Assembly (NCBI GenBank): GCA_001972305.1
Contig: BDDD01002359.1
Coordinates: forward strand, 165,674 to 229,673
Length of the DNA: 64,000 nucleotides
Origin: Cephalotus follicularis
Taxonomy: Eukaryota; Streptophyta; Magnoliopsida; Oxalidales; Cephalotaceae
Direction: 5' to 3'
In this document: positions 9,473-22,287 of the stretch, piece by piece
Position numbering within the stretch: position 1 is the first letter of the stretch
How the letters are laid out: every line of letters begins with the position of its first letter
The notes under the pieces: model-generated
Told to the model about the DNA's origin: nothing
Seen by the model: the letters and a program-made list of their open reading frames with translations, nothing else
Database searches by the model: none
Made by a program: the position numbers and the translations under genes

Positions 9473-11302
9473 ATGACAAACCCTTTTACTGTAACTCTTG
9501 AGAAGAAGCAGTTGATAGGTCCAAATTATGTGGACTGGCTACGGAATGTCAAAATAGTTTTGAATTCTGATTACATGGATTATGTCCTAAAGGCCCCTAT
9601 GCCAACACTGCCTGGTAAAGATCCCTCAACTAAAGATCATGCCATTTATAAGAAATGGGTGGCTGATGAAAAGAAAGTCAGAAGGTACCTAATGGCATCA
9701 ATGAGCAATGCCCTGCAAGTCCAGCATGAATCGATGCGAGAGTCTAGGGAAATTCTCCTTCGTCTCCACAAGTTATACGGAGAGACTAGTAGGGATGCTC
9801 GGTTCCAGCTCACAGCTGAGATGTATGGCACTAAAATGACTGAAGGATCTTCTGATAATGATCATGTGCTTAAGATGATCAATGCGATTGAACGTCTTGC
9901 TACTCTTGGCATCATTCAGGATGCTGAATTAAGCACAGATCTGATCCTTCACTCGTTTCCACCTTCCTTCTCTGGTTTCATCACCAATTTTAACATGAAT
10001 AGGATATCAACTACTCTGGCTGAACTTCTAAACATGCTGAGCGAAGCCAAAGTGAACATGAATAAGGGCAAGGCGCCAGTCATGATGGTAGGGCAGTCTC
10101 GTAGGCCCAAGAGGAAGGGCAAGTCCAACCTTGAGAAGGAGAAGGCTAAAAATGGGATGATACCACCACGACCGGCATTTTTCAAACCAGGGAAAGCCAG
10201 ACCACCTAATCAGACAAAGCAGCAAGTTGTTGTTGCATCGGACACTATCGCAAGAGTTTCACCTGCTGAGGAGTCTGCCTCAGAAGCTCCTTCTAAGGGA
10301 CCGTGCTTCCACTTTGGAAAGCCAGGACATTGGAAAAGGAACGGTGTGACATTCCTTAGATCAATTGGCAAAGGTATGCCCTATTTATCTTATATAGAGG
10401 TGAATATGAATATTTCTGATTCATCTTCCTGGATTTTAGACAGCAGATGTGGTACTCACAAATGTTCTAATTTACAGGCCCTCATGGACATAAGAAACCT
10501 TGAGAAGGGTGAGGGAGATCTACGGCTTAGGGATGGTTCCGTTGCTGAAGCCATCACTATAGGACCAGTTTATATTTTGTTGCCTTTGGGCCAGAGTTTA
10601 GAACTCAATCATTGTGTTTATTCGCCTCACATTTTTCATAGTATTATTTCTACTCCAGTATTAGATGCTGATGGTTTTCATATTATTTTTAAAGACAAGT
10701 ATTGTTCTATTTTATCTAATAATATGATTTATGCAAAATGTTTCCTTCATGATGGATTATATATATTGAGTAAACATGAGACTGTTTTCAATATGCAAAA
10801 AGACAATAAAAGCAAGAGAGATGAATTTAATCAATCCTACCCATGGCATTGCAGACTTGGTCACATAAGTGAGAAAAGAGTCTGCAGGTTGATCTCGGAT
10901 GGATACTTTGATTTTTCAACCTATCAACCGATTCCAACTTGTGAACCCTGTCTTAAAGGTAAAATGACCAAATCTCCTTTCACTACGAAAGGGGAAAGGA
11001 CCCTAGAACTGCTAGGTCTAATACATACTGATGTATGTGGACCGATGATAGTTGATGCAGGAGGTGGATATTCCTACTTCATAACCTTTACGGATGATCA
11101 TTCTCATTTCGGTTATTTGTACCTAATGCAGCACAAATCTGAAGCCTTTGAAAAGTTCAAAGAATTCAAACATGAAGTAGAGAAACAGATTGGTAAAAGT
11201 CTGAAAACTATTCGATCAGATCGAGGTGGTGAGTATCTCTCCACCGAGTTTTTAACTTATCTCGGAGATAATGGGATTATCTCTCAGTGGACCCCTCCGT
11301 GA
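9473..11302 (+). CDS. copia C gag-PR-INT fragment
   Basis: I chose the ATG at 9473 (MTNPFTVTLEKKQLIGPNY), which starts the usual copia gag; the frame is open slightly further upstream. Order: gag, degenerate zinc knuckle CFHFGKPGHWKRN (second and last cysteines lost), protease site WILDSRCGTH where D-S-G has become D-S-R (AGA for GGA), the GAG-pre-integrase region (WHCRLGH...CEPCLKGK), then the integrase core with HTDVCGP and RSDRGGEY. The frame ends at TGA 11300-11302, apparently GGA mutated in the conserved PPGTPQHNG motif. Coding similarity continues to 11390. Not functional as it stands. Confidence 0.9.
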   Translation: MTNPFTVTLEKKQLIGPNYVDWLRNVKIVLNSDYMDYVLKAPMPTLPGKDPSTKDHAIYKKWVADEKKVRRYLMASMSNALQVQHESMRESREILLRLHKLYGETSRDARFQLTAEMYGTKMTEGSSDNDHVLKMINAIERLATLGIIQDAELSTDLILHSFPPSFSGFITNFNMNRISTTLAELLNMLSEAKVNMNKGKAPVMMVGQSRRPKRKGKSNLEKEKAKNGMIPPRPAFFKPGKARPPNQTKQQVVVASDTIARVSPAEESASEAPSKGPCFHFGKPGHWKRNGVTFLRSIGKGMPYLSYIEVNMNISDSSSWILDSRCGTHKCSNLQALMDIRNLEKGEGDLRLRDGSVAEAITIGPVYILLPLGQSLELNHCVYSPHIFHSIISTPVLDADGFHIIFKDKYCSILSNNMIYAKCFLHDGLYILSKHETVFNMQKDNKSKRDEFNQSYPWHCRLGHISEKRVCRLISDGYFDFSTYQPIPTCEPCLKGKMTKSPFTTKGERTLELLGLIHTDVCGPMIVDAGGGYSYFITFTDDHSHFGYLYLMQHKSEAFEKFKEFKHEVEKQIGKSLKTIRSDRGGEYLSTEFLTYLGDNGIISQWTPP

Positions 11303-11390
11303 ACACCACAGCATAATGGTGTGTCTGAAATGAGAAATCGTACCTTGCTTGACATGGTACGTAGCATGATGAGTGATGCTCGACTTCCAT

Positions 11391-14315
11391 TGACACGCCC
11401 CATTCTCGAGCACCCCCACCCGAGGACGGGTGTGCCAGGTGGAAGGATCTCCCACCTGGATCCCTAACCAAAACCCCAACAAACAAAGACTAACACTAGG
11501 GCCAAGGGCAGGCGTTAAAACACGCTACCGAGGAGAGCCACGCACCCCAGGCCAAACACACTTAAGGTATAGAAACAAGAAATGCCCGTGCATAAGGAAA
11601 CGACAACGTTTAACATAAGCTAAGCCTGGGATCAAGACAAGGGCCCGGGGACAAACGCCAAGCATGGGACAACTACCCGAGGTCCCTCCAACACTCAACT
11701 TACACTAAGGAGATGGAATCTAACCCCGGCCCAGTACCCAAGGGATCCACCAGGGCTCACCCGGCAAAACATCTTTAGGGACCGAGCTAGTCCGAGGTCT
11801 GGAGGATAGGCAAAACTATGGAAAACTCAACTCTCACTTAACGCCTACGAGCATGCCCGGGGACAAAAACTCAGGGACACCACCAGACCTCAGCTTAGGG
11901 TCAACCAACCCGAGCTGCGATGTCAACCTAAGGTTTGTCTAACCATGAACATAGCCACCCCTCCCCCGGTATCTCCGCAGAGGTGCTACGCACAAAAGGC
12001 CTCGGGGAGAAACCTTGAAGTTTCACCAAGGCCAAGGCTGGGGTGACCTACTCCTCTACCCAGGGTCAAATGACCCCCGAACTCATACGTCATCCCTGCA
12101 CCCTATACACTTAACATAAACAACGATAAGGCCGGGTAAACAACTCATAACAACAAAGTATATAAAAGAACAAGTGAATTATATACGGTCCCGGGCAAAA
12201 TGCCAAGGACCCACAACATCCAAGAAGTCATATACATGTTTACAAAAAGAGGATTTACAAGACATAGACATCAACAAGTCTATACAAAAACCCCAAGAAT
12301 GTCCCCAAATGCATGAAGGTGCCTCTGGCCGAGGTGCCATCCTAAGGTGCTACGTCAGGCGTCTACCGCTTTCAACACGCTATCCTTAGTGGATCTCAAG
12401 AACCCTGCTGCCCCGCTTCCTCTGCACACAAAATGAGAGGGGATTAGTCCAACTGACTAGTGAGTAAGATCAAGGAATATCCTGGGGAAACCCACTTCCA
12501 CCAGGGTGCCACGAGCCAAGGTAAACGTGCCCTGCCCCAACTGGGCCGAAGGACAACCCATATCCACTGCTCAAAAAAACAAGGCTGAGGTGAAAATATA
12601 CAAAGATATCGATAAAAAGGAAACCCGGGGGGACGTCAGAGCTACCAACTCAATGACCGACCTTAAGGAAAGAAGATAAACAACAGGTTATAAGTCAGAA
12701 CATGCCAAGGATCCAAAGATCAAGAAAAGATCGTACTCTAAGGATCAACATTTATTAAGGGACTACTGGTACTGTATCAATCACAAGCACATTCCATAGA
12801 CGCACATGCACACATCATACTCACACACTTCCATAGCCAGAACCACCTCGGCAAGGACAAATAACAACTCCGTTGAAGATCCATCAACGTGGTCATAGGC
12901 TATAGGACTGTACACATCCCTCATATACGCATATAGATACCCACTTCCAGAGCACCGCATGAACATCGGCAGAAGGGATACTCAAGCACTCCTTCCCCGG
13001 CAATCACACGTTGGCGTACCTCATTACATGAACATCGATCGAGGGGCTACGCAAGCCCACCCCCATCGGTAATCACAAGCTCAACACTACACAATATGAA
13101 CATCAATCGAGGAGCAACCTCATCGGCAATCACGTAGAATTAGTATCATCCAAGGGGCCCGCGAATCACCTCTCAGCTCTACCCTTGACTAGATGACAGA
13201 GGAGAACATCGGCTCAGACGTAAGTGTATCACTACTTAGACCATCTTGTGCCGGCAATCTCATGCCCGAGGACTCCATTATGGCATGAGCAGAGAAGATA
13301 GCGGATCCTCGGCTACCCCCACACATCATTCCATCATAGACCAATAAAATGAGCAGATTCGGGTATGGAACCCAGGCATAGTCACACTCAACAGTTCATC
13401 ATAGACAATGGCACTACTGAATGGAATAGGGATTGAACGCCCACTCCTCCATTAACCACAATAAGTCTCATACATAACCAAGTAACCAATAACCAGTACC
13501 AATGGACAACAACACATGATATCAAAATAAAGTATGAATACTTAAACAGAAAGGGGGAAACAACAGGTTCAACCCGGGCATTGAGTCCTCAACTCGGAAC
13601 AACAGTATTCACATGGAAAATCAACAGATGACAGGAGAAGGAATCCTAGTCAAAGATAATATCATATAAGGGCATATGAACAGTAAACTCTCAGTTATCA
13701 ATTGATAGAAAGAAGAACATCCCACTCACTACTATCAGTAGCTTCCTCAGCTAGCTTCCTTGTTGTGCGGACTCCGTGCCTAGATCCTCCTCTGCAAGAT
13801 CAACACACAACAATGCTTAGCCACCATGAACAAATATTTCTGAAGTCATGCATGAACGGCGAAGCTCTTCCTCGGCCTCATAGATCGTCTCAACTCCAAC
13901 AAAGAAATGTACCACAACATACCGAGGAGAACTCTTACCTGCTAGACGCGTAGATGGGTAAGGAAAGTCCCAACCTTAAACAGCGATCGAAGCTTCAGAA
14001 GAAAGACGAAGAAGAAAGAAGAAAGAATAAAGATGAAAGCTCACTCTCTCAAATGCTTCTTCAGGCATGAGATGATGGATGTGATGTCTACCAAAAGCCA
14101 ACGGCCAAGCTTCCTAAGTAAGCTTTGCACACTTCCAACCACTAATCAAATATCTCTTATCTCTTATCACATTGGGCCTCAACCAAGCCCAAAGCAAAAC
14201 TAACACTTCTCCAAAAAAAAGAGCCCAAGCCGTCCACAACCAAGGAGAAAAAGAAAAAAAAAATTCCCCCAGCCCCAAACATCAATTTAGCCAAAAATTA
14301 ATGCGGGTCGTTACG
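11391..14315 (-). mobile_element. Gypsy solo LTR (G4-related) inserted in copia C
   Basis: 2,925-bp insertion between integrase codons. It begins TGACACGCCCC and ends CGGGTCGTTACG on the plus strand, that is, TGTAACGACC to GGGGCGTGTCA on the minus strand with one end base changed. The flanking TCCAT (11386-11390) and TCCCC (14316-14320) look like a mutated 5-bp duplication. Removing the insert restores a normal integrase reading. Scattered homology with the G4 3' LTR includes about 13020-13150 against 23440-23580 and 12230-12400 against 24150-24300. ORFs inside are not credible. Confidence 0.8.
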
Positions 14316-16419
14316 TCCCCTGTCTTTATGGGGTTATGCTTTATAGACCGCTGTTCTCTTATTAAACAGGACTCCAACGAAATTTGCTCTCAAAACCCCA
14401 TATGAGATATGGAATGGGAAGAAACCCAATCTTAGTTATCTAAGGATATGGGGCTGTCCTGCATATGTTAAGCAGGCAACAGCAGATAAATTGGAATCTG
14501 GGGCCATAAAATGTAAACTTGTGGGATATCCTAAAGAAACAAGAGGATATTACTTCTATTATCCACCTGACAACAAAGTGTTTGTACCCAGGTATGCTAC
14601 TGTTCTTGAGAAGGACTTCCTATTGAAAGAAAGTAGTGGGAGTATGATAGAGCTAGATGAATGATCTAAAGAACCACAAGTTGAGGACCTATCCAAAATT
14701 GTTCAAATTGATATTCCTGAAATGTCAGCTACCACAGATACACAGCCTCTATGTAGAACTGCCCGAATACCTAAGGAACCTGAGAGATACTATGGTAGTT
14801 TTCTCATTGAAGGTACCCAAGAGGTAAATCTCATGAATGATGATTTGGTAAGCTACAAAGAAGCCATATGCGATATGGACTAGAAGAAAAGGCTCAAAGC
14901 CATGAATTTCGAAATGGAATCCATGTACTCCAATAAAGTTTGAGATCTAGTGGATGCACCCGAAAGGGTTAAACCCTTAGGTTGAAAATGGATTTTCAAA
15001 AGAAAGCTTGGAGATGATGGAAAGGTGAAGACCTTCAAAACTAGGCTCATAGCCAAAGGTTACAACCAATGGGAAGGGATTGATTATGAAGAAACTTTCT
15101 CTCCCATAGCCATGCTTAAATCCATTCGGATTTTACTTGCTATAGCTGCACATTTTGACTATGCGATATGGAAAATGGATATGAAGACTGCTTTACTCAA
15201 TGGAAACATTGATGAAGACATTTATATCACTCAACCTGGGGGTTACATATCCGCTGGTGAGGACCAGAAAGTGTGCAAGCTTCAGAAGTCCATTTATGGA
15301 CTGAAGCAAGCTTCAAGAAGTTGGAACATCTGATTTGATGAGACAATCAAAGAGTTTGATTTCATTAAGAATCAAGATGAACCATGTGTGTATAAAAAGG
15401 TTAGTAGGAGCTTAGTGACTTTTCTAGTCTTGTAAGTTGATGACATACTCCTTATAGGAAATGATGTGATCATGTTGTCGAACGTAAAAGCCTGGTTATC
15501 TATAGTTTTCTCCATGAAAGACTTGGGAGAAGCCTCCTATATCCTGGGAATAAAGGTCTATAGAGATAGATCAAAAAGGATGATACAGTTGTCCCAGTCT
15601 TTGTACATTGACAGAGTGCTTAAGCAGTTTAGCATGGAAAATTCCAAAGGAGGTTACTTGCCTCTTTCTCATGGGATTTCACTTTCTAAGCAAATGTCTC
15701 CTAAGGAGGCTGAAGAAAGACAGAGGATGATGCACATTCCATATGCTTCAGCAATTGGAAGAGTCATAAATGCTATGCTTTGCACTAGACCAGATATCGC
15801 ATATGCTGTAAGTGTTACAAGCAGATATCAGTTAGATCCCGGTGAGCAACACTGGAACGCTGTCAAAGATATCCTAAAGTACCTTAATAGGTCTAAGGAT
15901 TTATTATTGATATATGGAGGAAAAGGTTTGAAGATTGAGGGTTATACTGACTCTAATTTTCAGACAGATGTGGATGATTCAAAATCAACATCGGGGTTTG
16001 TGTTCACCTTGAATGGTGGAGCAGTGAGCTGGAAGAGTTCCAAGCAACCTACCATTGCGTATTCAATGACTAAAGATGAATACATTGCGGCATCAGAAGC
16101 TTCCAAGGAAGGTGTATGGATGAAGAAGTTCATTGAAGATTTGGGTGTAGTTCCTGACATTGATGATCCGGTATCTTTGTACTGTGATAACAATGGAGCG
16201 ATAGTGCAATCCAAGGAGCCTAGATCGTACTCAAAGTCTAAACGCATTCTTATGCATTTTCATCTTATACGTGAGATCCTTGATCGGGGAGATATAAAGG
16301 TTGAAAGAGTTCCAAGTGAAGACAACATTGCAGACCCGCTTACTAAAGCATTACCAAAGGCGGTGTTCGATAGACACCTTGATCCTATGGGTGTGAGACA
16401 CTGTGGCAACTGGCTTTAG
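14316..16419 (+). pseudogene. copia C integrase C-part, RT and RNase H
   Basis: Continuation of pol after the solo LTR. It begins with the integrase tail (NRTPTKFALKTPYEIW, GCPAYVK), then RT and RNase H. In-frame stops include those near 14350, 14664, 14883, 14943, 14983, 15334 and 15434; the last falls inside the YVDD catalytic motif. The longest open part, 15466-16419 (317 codons), holds the RT connection and RNase H, with TKDEYIAASEASKEGVWMKK, YCDNNGA and the ADPLTKALPK tail. Confidence 0.9.
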
Positions 16420-16424
16420 CACAT

Positions 16425-16434
16425 GGTGGGAGAT
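16425..16434 (+). other. Polypurine tract of copia C
   Basis: GGTGGGAGAT immediately before the 3' LTR; the usual plus-strand primer site. Confidence 0.8.
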
Positions 16435-18169
16435 TGTTAGAGATAAAGTCTTACAAGCCAGTGATAAGCTTGTATTTATTATATCTTGTATAACCGATTT
16501 ATAAATTCAATAAAGTTGTTTGTATTTTATCAATGGCTATGAGTTCGTTTCATTAATACATGCTTAATTAATTGTAAATGAATGTCCTGGAGTAAAGTTA
16601 GAGAACCAAGTTCATGATGAGATCGTGATGTGAGAATTGGAATCTCGGTATTCTTTATTTTAAATCTTCCTGGTCATAAGATTGACACTCATGGCATGAT
16701 CAATCCGGACAGACCAATACATACTGTTAGATTGGTAAGCAGAGGCCGACTGATCTCACACTCACTCGCATGGTTGACGCTATGACAACTACGTGGGTGC
16801 TCATTTAATGAGTTCACTGAAGGTGACTATTGATAGAATATTTGTATGGAGTTTTACTTTCGAGTTAGGCAGAATTCTAGTTTTATAGCAGTGCATGTGG
16901 TCCTTGGACATGAGCCGTCACTGGATGTCTTGTGCATAGGGTATTGTGTTTTGATGATGATTAAATACACATTCTATAAGGTGTATACATGCATTAGTTA
17001 GACATAGTGCGCTATGTATGGAGGCAAGTGAACTGGCAACAATGAATCCATTGCTTCTAGTAAAAGAAGATTATGCCCAGGATGATTTTCGTTAGCGATT
17101 GAGGGCCTAGTCAGGCTAGCCACAATATCAAGAGTGTGATATGATTGGTTGAATATTAGAGGGGCACCTCTAATATCATTTAGGCTAATGAAAGATAGTT
17201 ACGAGGCTAAATATTAAATTATTGGGGTCTGACATAATCCGTACCCTAGATTTAATCAGAGCATTGTCAATGGTGGGACTATATGTGCATGTACCTGTAA
17301 AAAGTGGTTTGCAAATTATTCATATTACCTGGGGGTCATTATGCGTTGCTAAATGTCGATGTCGACCTGTAGGATGCCCGAGATTAAATTGATAAATTAA
17401 TCTTGGAAGAAAAGAATTAAAAGAGTTTTAATTCGATATGTTTAAGAGAATATTTTTTATGTGATGATAAATATTTAATTGGATAATTGTGAGTGTCACA
17501 ATTTAATCCCACGGTCAGCGTAATAGTGAACCCATAGGGTCACACACAATACGGACTAATATTTCCAACACGTAATGAGAGAAAAATAATTAGGATAATT
17601 ATTTCCTAATTATATTTAATGAGATTAAATATATATATATAATGAGATTAATTATATTAAAGGAAAGAGAGAAATTTAAAAGGAAAGGAATTCCTTTTAA
17701 AAAGGGCTGGTTGAATTAGGAGATTGTGTTTAAGTGAGATATATAAACACATCTATCTCCATCTTAGATAACTTTTGCTACCCTAGCCTCCTCCTCTCTC
17801 TCTCTCTCATAGGAAATCAAGTGTTGATAGCTTGCGAAGCTTACGTGTTGGAGATTGAAGCTTGGTGTGGATACCTCGGAGGCCTTCTACACTTGGAGGC
17901 TAGAACCGTTCTACACTAACAACAAGAAGCTGGGCTTTTGAAAGCAAGAAGACTCATAGGAAGAAGGAATGAGCCACTCCATTGATGTGAGCAGTTCTGC
18001 CTCCTCCTCCTTATTGATTTCGATATATCTACCTATATATGCATGTTCAAAAGATCCTGGAAATGAACCATATGGATTGATAATCATGAGATGATAACAC
18101 TATATATATATATATTAGGGGTTTATGCATCTAGATATTTTATTGCTTAAACACCATAAGGTTCCAACA
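16435..18169 (+). mobile_element. 3' LTR of copia C
   Basis: 1,735 bp starting TGTTAGAGATAAAG after the polypurine tract and ending GGTTCCAACA. The last about 67 bp match the 5' LTR remnant. It contains a CT microsatellite (about 17790-17810) and AT dinucleotide runs near 17630 and 18100. It is one of the few LTRs here without a GTCGAC cluster; the cluster of this element is in the leader. Confidence 0.88.
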
Positions 18170-19921
18170 GTCAACCCAAACGGTAATATCAGGAACTCAT
18201 AATGTCCACATCTGGTTCAAAATGCGGTCTTCTCAATATCACCTTCACAGATCCTCAAATGGTGATAACATGTCCTCAGATCAAGCTTAGAGAACACAAT
18301 TGAGCCTTGCAATTGATCGAAAAAATCCTCAATATGTGGTAGAGGATACTTGTTCTTCACAGTCACCTGATTCGACAGCCTATAATCAATACACAACCGC
18401 ATCATTCCATCCTTCTTTTTCACAAACAAGACCGGTGCTCCCCCGGTGACACACTGGGTCTGATAAATCCCTTGTCAAGATAATCCTACAATTGAGTCTT
18501 CAACTCCTTCAATTCAGCAGGAGCCATTATGTACGGAGCTTTAGAGATAGGAGCAATTCCCAGTAGCAAGTCAATACTGAACTCCATATCTCTCTCCAGC
18601 GGCAGCGAAAAAAGATTAGCTGGAAATACATCAGGAAATTCACAAGCAATAGGAACTTGTTCCAGACTAGGTGTACCTTTTGTATGATCAATCACATACG
18701 ACAAATAACCTTCGCATCCCTTCTAGAGATACATCAGTACTCGAGTATGAGAAATAATTCGAGTAGACATTTTCTTCTCCCCCACGAACTGAAATACGGT
18801 TCCATCTGACAGATGGAAAGTCACCACCTTATTATAACAATCCACGTATACTCAATGTAGGTATAGCTAGTCCATCCCCAAGATAACATCAAAATCTTGG
18901 ATCGTCAGTACAACCAGATCAGCAGATAACTGAACCCTAGCTATCGTGATCCCACAGTCTTTCACTACAATATCAGTCAATAAAGAGCCTCCGATTGTAG
19001 TATTCACTTCCAACACGTAAGGTAAGCAATCCGTCACACAATACAAGTTGCACATAAAATATGATGCAATGAATGAATGGGTGGCACCAGGGTCAATCAA
19101 TACATGCTCCGATATACCAGATGTGATAATGGTACCTCCCACAACAGAAGCAGACTCTGGTACATCTTCCTTAGATAAAGTGTAGACCCTACCTTTCATT
19201 ATTGCTTTCCTAGTATCTCTTCGTGATTGAATAGTACAACCACTTCCACCAGCTCCAGCACTACTCTGTTGGACCTTCACTATAGAAAAATCCTTCAACT
19301 GATGCTCTTGCAAGCCACAGTTCAAGCATTTCCCTGACTTCTTCCAACAAGCACTTTCATTGTGGCCCTGCAAACCACAAAAATTACAACCCCCAGAATT
19401 CTTTTGGCCGCTTCAGTTTGGAGTTCGGGAACGAGAAGTATTTCTTCGAGAGCTTCCTTGTCCCTTATTCCCAGACTTTGATGATCCAGCAGGTTTATTG
19501 TTTCCCTGCCAGTTTGAAGCAGCAAGGCTCGATTGAGAATTACGAGACCTCTCCATCCTCTGCTCATTTGAATCCGCCTCCAGAATCCTTGCTTTTTTAG
19601 TAACATCAGGAAAAAAAAGTCAGCTGTAGTACCACCAGCTTAGATCCGATATCTGGTCTAAGCCCCTTCAAAAATCTCCTTATCTTCCTTGATTCGCCCT
19701 CCACTGGATAGGGTGTGTTTCTAGCCAGCTCAATGAATCTGGTCTGATATTGAGCTACCGTCATGTCTCCTTGACGTAACTCTAGTAATTCTGTCTCCCG
19801 CCGGTCACGCTCCATCTATGGAACATAAGCATCATTGAACTCAGACTAAAATCTGTCCCAAGTTTGGTCAACATCCAGAGATTCCCACTTCGCTTCAATC
19901 ATTTCCCTCCAATGGGTAGCG
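18170..19921 (-). pseudogene. Ty3/gypsy G1b, gag to RT fragment
   Basis: Second copy of the G1 family, colinear with about 163-1920 of the window. Pieces in order: gag (19606-19815, [16 protein letters not shown]), knuckle region (18867-19606, CLNCGLQEHQLKDF with the last cysteine lost), protease [10 protein letters not shown], and RT (18217-18704) with [16 protein letters not shown]. Frames are broken by stops and indels. The copia C LTR cuts it at 18169/18170 and plus-strand gypsy G4 abuts it near 19921. The RT remainder is not found beyond copia C, so that flank has been deleted. Confidence 0.87.
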
Positions 19922-19950
19922 GTCCAGTGGTAGCTTCTCTTCAGGTGAGG

Positions 19951-22276
19951 TCAGTTTTGGTATACCGAATTCGTGAAGTTCAAGAGAAGGATTGGAGATT
20001 GGTTAAGCTCATGAGGCAAGTCAGAGAAGGAGCTCAATTTGATTTCCACATCAGAGAAGATGGTGCTCTGATGCATTGTTATAAAAACTGGACCAGACCG
20101 GACGGTCCAACAGGAAAAACCGGGAACCGACCGAACATCCGAATCGGTCTCCTCTATAAAACCATTTTTGGTGAAAACCGTAATTAACCCTTTGATGACA
20201 TCATCAACCCGTTTGAACCGTCTGAACCGGTAACGGTTCAACGGCTTATACGATTCAATTTTTAAAAAAAACATATATTTTTTAATATTTTTTTCTTTTT
20301 ACTCCCTTAATTTAATACCGAATAACCTAATTTGACACCTAAGCCCCTAATGTAAACAACTAAACTCATTTTAAACAAAATCCATAATTTAGCAATCCTA
20401 AACAAAAAAACGTTCTATATTCTCTTTCTCATAGACGTTCTCCCTGGCCATCTCTCCTTCAGGTTTTTTTATTTCAATATTTTTTTTCTTTTATTGGTGA
20501 TTATCTCTGTTGATCAACAATGGTTGGTTATGAAATCATAAATATTCTTGTATTCTTTAAGCGTTAATTATTTGGATAAACACTATTGAAGCTTTATAAT
20601 CTTATAATATTTTGATGAAGTCTCTGTCACTAAGTTTTTTTATAACAATGATAATTTGTAGTATCTATCTTATAATCTTTTTGTTGTTTTAAATTTGTGA
20701 AATGTTATTTAAACATGGAGAATGTTAATTTTATATATACAAAGAACAATAAAATTTTTTTAATGTTGTTGTTACTTATTATATGTGTTAATGTCATTAA
20801 ATATATATTTATTTAAAAACTTAAGGTTCAACCCCGGTTCGACCCTGGTTGAACCTCAAACCCTTGAACCTCTAGACTTTACGGTTCGATGACCGGTCCG
20901 ATTTTAATAACATTGCTCTGATGTTTGGGCCAAGGATATGCATGCCGCATGTGGTAGAGCTTAAGAAGGAGATTTTGGATGAAGCTCATTGTTCTGCTTG
21001 GTCGATGCATCTTGGAAGTACCAAGATGTATCGCAACCTTAAGTCCCATTATTGGTGGTGTGGAATAAAGAGGGAGATTGCCAGGTTCGTGGCAAGATGC
21101 CTGACCTGTCAACAGGTGAAGGCGAAAAGACATAAGCCATTAGGTCTTTGACAGTCTCTTCCTATTACTAAATGGAAGTGGGATCATATTTCTATGGATT
21201 TCGTCTCTGGTTTTCCCGTCACACGGAGGAAACACGATGCTATATGGGTCATAGTGGATCGACTGACCAAGTCGGCTCACTTCTTACCGATACGGATGGT
21301 GTATAGTCTGGAAAGGTTAGCGTCATTGTCCGTGGACGAGATCGTTAGGTTGCATGGAGTCCCCAGCAGTATTGTTTTGGACAGAGATCCCAGGTTCACT
21401 TCGAGATTTTGGCAGAGCTTGCAAACAGCGCTGGGTACAGAGTTGTGACTCAGTATGGCGTATCATCCTCAGACTAATGGACAGTCCAAGCGAACGATCA
21501 AGATTCTTGAAGATATGTTGAGAGCCAGCGTGATGGATTTCAAGGAGAGTTAGGATTCTCGGCTGACCTTGATCGAATTCGCCTACAACAATAGCTACCA
21601 GACCAACCTTGGTATGGCACCGTATAAGGCTCTGTATGGAAGGCATTGTAGGACTCCATTGTGTTGGGATGAAGTTGGGGATCATAAGTTGTTAGGTCCT
21701 GAAATGGTTCAAGACACAGTAGACAAGGTGAAACTTATCCGAGGACTTTTGTAAGCAGCACAGAGCAGGTAGAAGAGTTATGTTGATCGACGCCGCAAGG
21801 ATTTGGAGTTCTCTGTGGGAGATAGGGTGTTCCTCCATGTATCGCAATTCATAGGAGTGGTTTGTTTTTGTAAGCGTGCGATGCTTAGTCCGAGGTATAT
21901 AAGTCCTTTTAAAGTTTTGAAGAGGATTGGGCCAGTGGCCTATCGTCTAGCTTCACCTCTGAATTTGGCTCGTGTTCACGACGTCTTCCACATTTCTATG
22001 CCGAGGAAGTATGTGGCTTACCCTTCTCATGTTTTGGAATCCTTGGTAGAGTTTTTCGAGGAAGAGTTGCCAACCTTAGCTTATGAAGAAATGCCAGTGA
22101 AGATTTTGGATCGTCGGGATCAGGTCTTGAGGAGCAAGACCATCCGCTTGGTGAAGGTCCGATGGAGAAACCAAGTAGCAGAGGAAGCTACCTGGGAGCG
22201 TGAAGAGGACATGAGGAGTCATCACCCTAACCTCTTTGGTGTTTCCGTGAGAAATTCTGAGGATGAAATTTCCTGA
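19951..22276 (+). pseudogene. G4 integrase with chromodomain-like C-terminus
   Basis: Spliced around the insertion, the reading runs from SLQVRSVLVYRIREVQEKDW into the H2C2 zinc domain (HCSAWSMHLGSTKMYR, ARCLTCQQVK). The integrase core follows ([24 protein letters not shown]), then GLMAPYKALYGR-like motifs. The C-terminal ORF 21803-22276 ends with VKVRWRNQVAEEATWEREED, the chromodomain-like ending of plant chromoviruses. In-frame stops occur at 21149-21151, 21446-21448, near 21551 and near 21752. Confidence 0.87.
20074..20914. mobile_element. Non-autonomous MULE-like element
   Basis: 841-bp insertion flanked by the 9-bp duplication GCTCTGATG (20065-20073 and 20915-20923). Removing one copy restores the G4 coding frame exactly (DGALM to FGPRICMP). 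The ends are imperfect terminal inverted repeats: CATTGTTATAAAAACTGGAC at the left, and at the right the reverse complement of ATTTTAATAACATT preceded by CCGGTCCG. There is no transposase ORF. A 9-bp duplication is characteristic of Mutator-like elements. Confidence 0.82.
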
Positions 22277-22287
22277 GGTGGGGAGGA

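Larger units (their letters stand above)
7722..18169 (+). mobile_element. Ty1/copia element C, truncated 5' LTR
   Basis: Copia element in order LTR fragment, primer site, 1.7-kb leader, gag-PR-INT, RT-RNase H, polypurine tract and 3' LTR. Only the last about 67 bp of the 5' LTR remain (7722-7788, matching 18103-18169), so no target duplication can be scored. A gypsy solo LTR at 11391-14315 splits the integrase. The right flank (18170) is G1-family RT sequence, so C was inserted into G1b. The long LTR and leader suggest a Tork/TAR/Angela-group element, with lineage uncertain. Confidence 0.88.

Noticed and set aside
13702..14405. ORFs within the 11391-14315 insertion as genes
   Set aside because: Short, no motifs; one (14172-14405) reads out of frame across the insertion border into copia integrase.
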